A stretch of 64,000 nt of DNA from Terriglobia bacterium. GTDB lineage: Bacteria > Acidobacteriota > Terriglobia > JAJPHL01. Position 1 is the stretch's first letter. Each line of letters opens with the position of its first letter. Shown piece by piece: positions 59,566 to 64,000 of the stretch. Both the position numbers and the translations under genes were made by a program. The notes beneath the pieces were generated by a model. The model was not told the DNA's origin. It made no database searches and was given only the letters and a program-made list of their open reading frames with translations. The stretch is taken from positions 62,001 through 126,000 of the forward strand of contig JAJPHL010000045.1 in NCBI GenBank assembly GCA_021325275.1, read 5' to 3'.

Positions 59566-60101
59566 CACCTCAAATGGCATGGCCCATTTCGGAACCAGTA
59601 ATCGCTGCGCGCCAGCAGATGCTGGAGCAACTATACGCTCATAGGACCATCTCTCGCAGGCCGGTGGCAACGGGCAATACAAAAATGTGGACCTCCAGGT
59701 GTTTCGGAGCAGGCGCGGAGAGGAGCTTGAAACGCGTTCGAGATAGTATCGAGGCTTCTCGCTATGTCCTTGCGTTAAGTCGCGATTGGGACGGTGAGGG
59801 GGCGACTCCGATTGCTGTCGAGACATGGCGGCGGGCGACCGAGTTTTTGTCGAGGAACGCTGAGGCATTATGGGCCGCGCACGGTGTTCAGGTCTATGCA
59901 CCGCGAATCCTACCTGTTCCAGACGGTTCGCTTGACATCCATTGGAAAACGATCAGGCGGGAATTGCTTGTGAACATTCCTCGATGCCCAAATGATCGGG
60001 CTAAATATTATGGCGACGACCAGAATGGGCGCCAAGTCGTCGAAGGAGACCTGGATACAACGGCGGCGAATCACTGGCTACTAATGTGGCTGACTGAGTA
60101 A
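59559..60101 (+). CDS. Unknown protein, second gene of the cassette
   Basis: 180 residues from ATG 59559, which overlaps the previous stop codon (ATGGTAG). The centre reads L-S-R-D-W-D-G-E-G-A-T-P-I, a motif I recall from scattered uncharacterised proteins of many bacteria, followed by helices and a beta-rich part (G-S-L-D-I-H-W-K, L-L-V-N-I-P). No membrane segment or known catalytic signature. G+C is lower than around it. Tight packing suggests it works with both neighbours. Confidence 0.72.
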   Translation: MVAPQMAWPISEPVIAARQQMLEQLYAHRTISRRPVATGNTKMWTSRCFGAGAERSLKRVRDSIEASRYVLALSRDWDGEGATPIAVETWRRATEFLSRNAEALWAAHGVQVYAPRILPVPDGSLDIHWKTIRRELLVNIPRCPNDRAKYYGDDQNGRQVVEGDLDTTAANHWLLMWLTE

Positions 60102-60104
60102 TGG

Positions 60105-60491
60105 ATGGATTGGCAGACGGAACTGATTCCAGATTCAGCGAGTCTCTTTCGGCGCGTTCATCGCTCTCTCTTGCGGGGCGACGAAGTCACTACGGGTGCG
60201 TTTCAAAACTCGAAAGGTGAGAGTGGAATGTCAGTTGACTGGGCTGCCTACTCATCTGCTGAGGAATCGAGGAATCGGGCCAAGAATCCCAGTGACAACG
60301 CCATTATTAGGCTTGTCGCAGGGCAAGTTCGTCAGGTACCTAATCAGTCCGTACAGCATTCGCCTATCGACGCCAACCGGTCTCATACCACCGTCGAAGG
60401 GGAAAAGACTCCAAGAGTACGCCTGGCTCTTCAAAGGATATCGTCTCTGGTGATTCCAATCGAACCGCCTGCTCGCTCGGAAAGCACATAG
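60105..60491 (+). CDS. Unknown protein, third gene of the cassette
   Basis: 128 residues from ATG 60105, 3 bases after the previous stop. It opens L-I-P-D-S-A-S-L-F-R-R-V-H, then A-F-Q-N-S-K-G-E-S-G-M-S-V-D-W and, after a helix, I-R-L-V-A-G-Q-V-R and H-T-T-V-E-G-E-K-T. The order R-R-x-H, M-S-V-D, a G-x-V/A-R helix and a late H-x-x-V-x-G-x-K motif resembles an unnamed small-protein family I have seen in many bacteria. The function is unknown and there is no signal peptide. The cassette ends here; the next gene is convergent. Confidence 0.7.
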   Translation: MDWQTELIPDSASLFRRVHRSLLRGDEVTTGAFQNSKGESGMSVDWAAYSSAEESRNRAKNPSDNAIIRLVAGQVRQVPNQSVQHSPIDANRSHTTVEGEKTPRVRLALQRISSLVIPIEPPARSEST

Positions 60492-60531
60492 CTCTCGTGG
60501 GCAGCGTAAGCCACGTAGCATTGGAGCACGG

Positions 60532-61065
60532 CTATTTCGGATCGTAACCGACAAACGCGTCGAGATACGTATTGCCCTTGTACTCCATGTCGCGATGGAT
60601 CCCGATATCCGATGTGTAGTACGCGTGCACTGTTTGCTTCTTCAGTTCGACAAAGAACTCTCCTTCCATCGTTTTGGGTTCGTCATCATCCGGCGAGATG
60701 CTTTCGAGCAGTTCAATGCGAGTCTTGGGAGTCGCCTCGATGAACGACACGTTGTATCGGCTGTCGCAGAGGTTGTCGATGAGGCGCAATCCGTCGCGCC
60801 ATATTTGCCGCGGCTCCGGCTCCCACACGTCTGCCAACCATGTATCAATGTACGCCGCGACTTTCGCGGCGCGCGCACCGGGAGAATGCGCGTCCGTGGG
60901 AATAATCATCTCGGTCAATTCGTCGACGAGCGCGAACTCAGCGGGCGTGAAGAACTTCGGCGCGTGCGCGAAGACCACTTTCGGCAGCGGCACACGCTTG
61001 GCTTGCGCCGCAGCCAGCGGAGCAGAGGCCGCCATCTTCAACGCATCGCGACGCGTCCGTTTCAT
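60532..61065 (-). CDS. Gluconate 2-dehydrogenase subunit 3 family protein
   Basis: 177 residues with a Tat-like leader (R-T-R-R-D-A-L-K-M-A-A-S-A-P-L-A-A-A). Family text: F-F-T-P-A-E-F-A-L-V-D-E-L-T-E-M-I-I-P-T-D, G-A-R-A-A-K-V-A-A-Y-I-D, and Y-K-G-N-T-Y-L-D-A-F near the end. This is the small, non-catalytic subunit that helps export and mature a GMC-type flavin dehydrogenase. It overlaps the GMC gene by 4 bases, so the two should form one enzyme in the periplasm. Confidence 0.9.
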   Translation of the reverse strand: MKRTRRDALKMAASAPLAAAQAKRVPLPKVVFAHAPKFFTPAEFALVDELTEMIIPTDAHSPGARAAKVAAYIDTWLADVWEPEPRQIWRDGLRLIDNLCDSRYNVSFIEATPKTRIELLESISPDDDEPKTMEGEFFVELKKQTVHAYYTSDIGIHRDMEYKGNTYLDAFVGYDPK

Positions 61066-62846
61066 ACGTTCCCTCGCTTCATCTCATCCGCCAAGTGATC
61101 GCACGACCGCCACGCCAGCGCCATGATCGTCCACGTGGGATTCTGGCATGATGCGCTCACATGACTACTGCCGTCGACCACCAGCAGATTTGGCACGTCG
61201 TGCGAGCGTTGAAATTGATTCAGCACCGACGCCTTCGGGTCCGCGCCCATGCGCGCCGTGCCCAACTCATGAATCGACCATCCTTCGGTGAGCACTTTTC
61301 GATCGGAATCGACCACCTCGATGCCGGCCGCTTCCATCATTTCGCCCGCGGCCGCCGCCATGTCGGCCGCCATCTTTTTTTCGTTATCGGAAAAGCGATA
61401 GTGGAACCGCAGCACCGGAATTCCCCACCGATCTTTGACGTCGGGATCGACGTCCACGTAGTTCTCATAGCGCGCCAAGACTTCGCCGAACCCGCCCATG
61501 CTGATGAATGCGCCCGCTTCTTGTCGCACACGCTTCTTGAACTCCGCGCCGAAGCCGGGCGCGGAATTGGCGTTGTCGGGAAACATCGTTGTGCCGGAAT
61601 CGCCTTCGAACCCGTAGCCACGCAGAAAATCAGGATGGCGGTCGGCAAGATTCCGGAAACGCGGCACATAAAAGCCGCCAGGACGCCCGTCATCGAGCGA
61701 GCGCGGCTTGCCGGCAAGCTCCTTGCAAAATCCCGTGACGTTCGGTCCCATCACGTGCTCGCAAAAATTGTGGCCCACGTGTCCGCTCGAATTGCCGATG
61801 CCGTTGGGATACTGCGACGACTTGGAAAGCAGCATCAAGCGCGCCGATTCGAGAGTCGAGGCTGCGAGAATAACAACGCGCGCTTTCGCTTCGTAGATTT
61901 GTCCCGTCACCGCATCAATGAAAGCAACGCCCGACGCGCGCCCGGTGTCGGCGTCCACCGTCACTTCACGCGCAATCGAATGAGTGCGCAGCGTCAGATG
62001 TCCGGTGTCGCGCGCCGGATAGATTAAACCCGTTGGTGAATCGAAGGCCGCGTGAATGTCGCAGCCGCCCGGACGTCGATTGCATGCGCCGCGCCGGTAG
62101 CAGCGCTGGCGATACTTGTTGTTCACGCCGTCGGTGGTTACCCCCGCGCGATACGGCGTCAACACGCGCTCCATCTTGGCGAGGGCGTGACGCAATTTCA
62201 CTTCCGCGTAGTTTAGTTTGATCGGCGACTGAAACAAGCTGTCGGGCAGGTGCGGAAGATTTTCCTTCTGTCCGGAGATTCCCAGCAGGCGATCCACTTT
62301 GTCGTAGTACGGTGCGACATCGGCGTAGGAAATCGGCCAATCGTCGCCGTAGCCGTCGTGCGACCTCGCTTTGAAATCGAAATCGGAGAGGCGCAGCGCG
62401 AGCCGTCCCCAAATATTGGTTTTTCCGCCGAGGCAGCGTGCGCGCACCCACGCGTACGGCGTGCCGGTATAAGGATGGTCCTTTTCGTTGACGACAATAT
62501 TCTTGCTGTAGTCGTTGCCGCCCCACGTTTGCACATACGAACCGACAAATTTGTACGGACTCTCGGCGGCGTACGGCGGCTGGCGGATCGCGTACTCGCG
62601 TGACGAGAGTCCGTGATATCCCGGCGGCATATCGCCGCGTCGCGGATGCTCGTACGGCCATTCCATGGACTTCAGTTCGCTCTCGATGTTGAGCTTTTTG
62701 CCCGCTTCAAGCAGCAGTACGTTCATGCCGTGTGACGTCAGCACATACGCGGCCATGCCGCCCGCCGCGCCCGAGCCGACGATCACCGCGTCGTAGACGC
62801 GCTTCAGATCCACCGAGGGCTCGGATTGTCTGGCCTGAATTAGCAT
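61062..62846 (-). CDS. GMC-family FAD-dependent oxidoreductase
   Basis: 594 residues: FAD site V-I-V-G-S-G-A-A-G-G-M-A-A near residue 25, G-G-K-T-N-I-W-G-R near residue 130 as in membrane-type dehydrogenases, and the C-terminal active-site pair in D-G-S-S-H-V-S-A-S-C-Q-N-P-T (His and Asn). It has no signal peptide of its own, as expected when a Tat-bearing subunit 3 carries it. It probably oxidises a sugar or sugar acid and passes electrons to a cytochrome c or quinone; no cytochrome subunit is in the window. Confidence 0.92.
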   Translation of the reverse strand: MLIQARQSEPSVDLKRVYDAVIVGSGAAGGMAAYVLTSHGMNVLLLEAGKKLNIESELKSMEWPYEHPRRGDMPPGYHGLSSREYAIRQPPYAAESPYKFVGSYVQTWGGNDYSKNIVVNEKDHPYTGTPYAWVRARCLGGKTNIWGRLALRLSDFDFKARSHDGYGDDWPISYADVAPYYDKVDRLLGISGQKENLPHLPDSLFQSPIKLNYAEVKLRHALAKMERVLTPYRAGVTTDGVNNKYRQRCYRRGACNRRPGGCDIHAAFDSPTGLIYPARDTGHLTLRTHSIAREVTVDADTGRASGVAFIDAVTGQIYEAKARVVILAASTLESARLMLLSKSSQYPNGIGNSSGHVGHNFCEHVMGPNVTGFCKELAGKPRSLDDGRPGGFYVPRFRNLADRHPDFLRGYGFEGDSGTTMFPDNANSAPGFGAEFKKRVRQEAGAFISMGGFGEVLARYENYVDVDPDVKDRWGIPVLRFHYRFSDNEKKMAADMAAAAGEMMEAAGIEVVDSDRKVLTEGWSIHELGTARMGADPKASVLNQFQRSHDVPNLLVVDGSSHVSASCQNPTWTIMALAWRSCDHLADEMKRGNV

Positions 62847-62862
62847 GCTACGGGCATTTTGA

Positions 62863-62964
62863 CACAGAGATCACCGAGAACACAGCGAACACAGAGAAAA
62901 ACGAAGGAAGAATAAAGAGGTGTTGCTTTTCTCTGTGTCCTCTATTTGCTCTGTGATCTCTGTG
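62863..62964. repeat. Hairpin repeat of CACAGAG words
   Basis: The left arm 62863-62900 and right arm 62927-62964 pair at 32 of 38 positions. Each arm repeats a CACAGAG/CACAGCGAA-like word. It lies between two minus-strand genes (GMC start at 62846, winged-helix stop at 62980), so it may end the upstream transcript. It is a different sequence family from the other hairpins but has the same architecture. Confidence 0.75.
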
Positions 62965-62979
62965 CTAAATATGCACGAC

Positions 62980-64000
62980 CTACGCGCTCATCTTACGTAA
63001 CTGCGCGATTCGCGGCGCGCGGCTCTTGGGACTATCCAAGCTGAACGACCGCGCGTCGCCGAGTTCGTCGCGCACGAAGGCTTCCGCCTTTTTGACCGCG
63101 GCTTTCAAGTCCGCGTTCGGCTTGATAAACGGCGCCCACACAATTTCTTGTTTCTCAGGATCGAATTCCCACAATCCCACAATGCGCCCCCGATCGACAA
63201 TTGCGTGACACGGCAAATCTTTCACCGTTCCCGGCGCGGCCATGCCGCGTTTGTCGCCGGGCCATTGGCGTTTCGTGTCGGAGGGATCGACCAATTCCAT
63301 CAGATCACGGCGCAGAATCGCGATGCCGTCGATCGGTCCCACGAGAGCGTATTGCTCGTCCTTCGGCGTTCTGAAATCGGCGAGCTCATCGAGATGGGCG
63401 GGCAGCATCAAGCGATCGCTGCCTGCTTCGAGCGGCACCAGTTTCAGCGGCTCGATCGCCGCCTTCGCGGCTTTTCCGCTCAGCGCGGAGAATCCCTGGA
63501 AGTCGGCAATCGTCGCGGGACCGGCCCACGAAAAATAGAGTCGAGCCAGTTCCGTTTGCACTTGCTCGGGAGAAAGCGTGAAGCCCTTCAGCGGATTCGG
63601 CTGCCACAGCGTGTATTTGTAGCGCTGCTGATCGAGGCGTCCGTTGACGGGCACACGGCGAATGTCACCCGACGGTTGCAACCGTTCGAACGCCAGCGGA
63701 AGCGTCGTGGTCACACCCTTTTTCTTTCCTGCTTCCCCAAGACTTCGTGACAACGAACCGGTGGCCGCGCGGATTCCGTCCGGATCGAGCGGACCGCGCT
63801 TCAAAGCTTCGAGCACACCCGCGCAAAGTTTGTCGATTTCCTTGTCGGTGACGCCCAGTTTGCGGGCGGCGTTTAGATCGCTCCCCGCGAACGGCTGTCC
63901 GGCTTTCAGTCCCAGCGCGAAATCGCGCTTCGGCAACACGTAAGTGCAATTGCGCGCCGCGGGAAGCTCGTGGATCTCGAGCGCGGCTACGGCGCGATCA
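62980..64000 (-). CDS. AlkZ/YcaQ-like winged-helix DNA-binding protein, 5' end outside window
   Basis: At least 339 residues; the frame stays open to position 64000, so the GTG at 63939 is not the true start (the extension reads L-P-A-A-R-N-C-T-Y-V-L-P). Repeated winged-helix text of the HTH_42 family: F-T-L-S-P-E-Q-V-Q-T-E-L-A-R-L-Y-F-S-W, F-S-A-L-S-G-K-A-A-K, P-I-D-G-I-A-I-L-R-R, V-D-R-G-R-I-V-G-L-W-E-F-D. AlkZ (YcaQ) members are DNA glycosylases that unhook crosslinks; the diagnostic Q-x-Q/Q-x-D motif near the N-terminus would lie outside the window, so activity cannot be judged. Confidence 0.85.
   Translation of the reverse strand, partial: DRAVAALEIHELPAARNCTYVLPKRDFALGLKAGQPFAGSDLNAARKLGVTDKEIDKLCAGVLEALKRGPLDPDGIRAATGSLSRSLGEAGKKKGVTTTLPLAFERLQPSGDIRRVPVNGRLDQQRYKYTLWQPNPLKGFTLSPEQVQTELARLYFSWAGPATIADFQGFSALSGKAAKAAIEPLKLVPLEAGSDRLMLPAHLDELADFRTPKDEQYALVGPIDGIAILRRDLMELVDPSDTKRQWPGDKRGMAAPGTVKDLPCHAIVDRGRIVGLWEFDPEKQEIVWAPFIKPNADLKAAVKKAEAFVRDELGDARSFSLDSPKSRAPRIAQLRKMSA

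Overview
The window is chromosomal DNA from a G+C-rich Gram-negative bacterium, most likely an Acidobacteriota of the Solibacter/Bryobacter group. The best pointers are the SBBP-repeat protein with a Solibacter-type C-terminal domain (26970-30179), an ECF sigma factor next to a Ser/Thr kinase with TPRs, several exported PQQ-like beta-propellers that begin W-P-x-[FW]-x-G, a PEP-CTERM protein and many beta-propeller proteins. The assignment is from family content only. The first gene (1-515) and the last (62980-64000) run off the window.

Layout. 1-5065: tripartite RND efflux operon (adaptor, permease, outer-membrane lipoprotein). 5038-7658: SpoU methyltransferase, small membrane protein, TPR protein, and an AAA+ regulator with an altered GAFTGA loop. 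7655-13457: a second RND operon on the minus strand, divergent from a YncE-like protein (13538-14533); two OmpR-family-type direct repeats lie between them. 14658-18702: giant patatin-like membrane protein and a small protein. 18703-23499: PEP-CTERM surface protein behind a sigma-54-type promoter and a palindromic upstream site. 23615-32014: hypotheticals, acetamidase/formamidase, CoA-disulfide-reductase-like flavoprotein, SBBP protein, and an S41 peptidase homologue lacking its catalytic Ser and Lys. 32116-32729: BrnT/BrnA toxin-antitoxin. 33144-38134: small hypothetical, rsmA, acyl-CoA carboxylase beta subunit, rsmD, Tat-exported amidase. 38193-38938: MazF-type module and tRNA-Glu(CTC). 39059-42870: consensus sigma-54 promoter, ECF sigma factor, receptor Ser/Thr kinase. 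42850-45901: halogenase-like flavoprotein, YncE-like propeller, VapBC. 46023-49763: three-subunit molybdenum hydroxylase whose FAD subunit carries the 4Fe-4S Cys insertion of 4-hydroxybenzoyl-CoA reductase. 49995-50333: antitoxin with a truncated VapC. 50334-58748: four exported PQQ-like propellers, an ankyrin protein and an iron-type alcohol dehydrogenase. 58873-60491: tightly packed cassette of three unknown genes of lower G+C. 60532-62846: GMC oxidoreductase with gluconate-dehydrogenase-subunit-3-like partner. 62980-64000: AlkZ/YcaQ-like winged-helix protein.

Themes. Genes are packed in operons with ATGA/GTGA overlaps. Convergent genes either overlap at their 3' ends or are separated by long hairpin repeats built of repeated words (24011, 30181, 36236); further elements lie at 57527 and 62863. 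The element at 57527 is translated and appears to supply part of a signal peptide. Regulation combines sigma-54 promoters, an ECF/kinase pair and possible OmpR-type boxes. Four toxin-antitoxin loci, one decayed, fall within about 18 kb.
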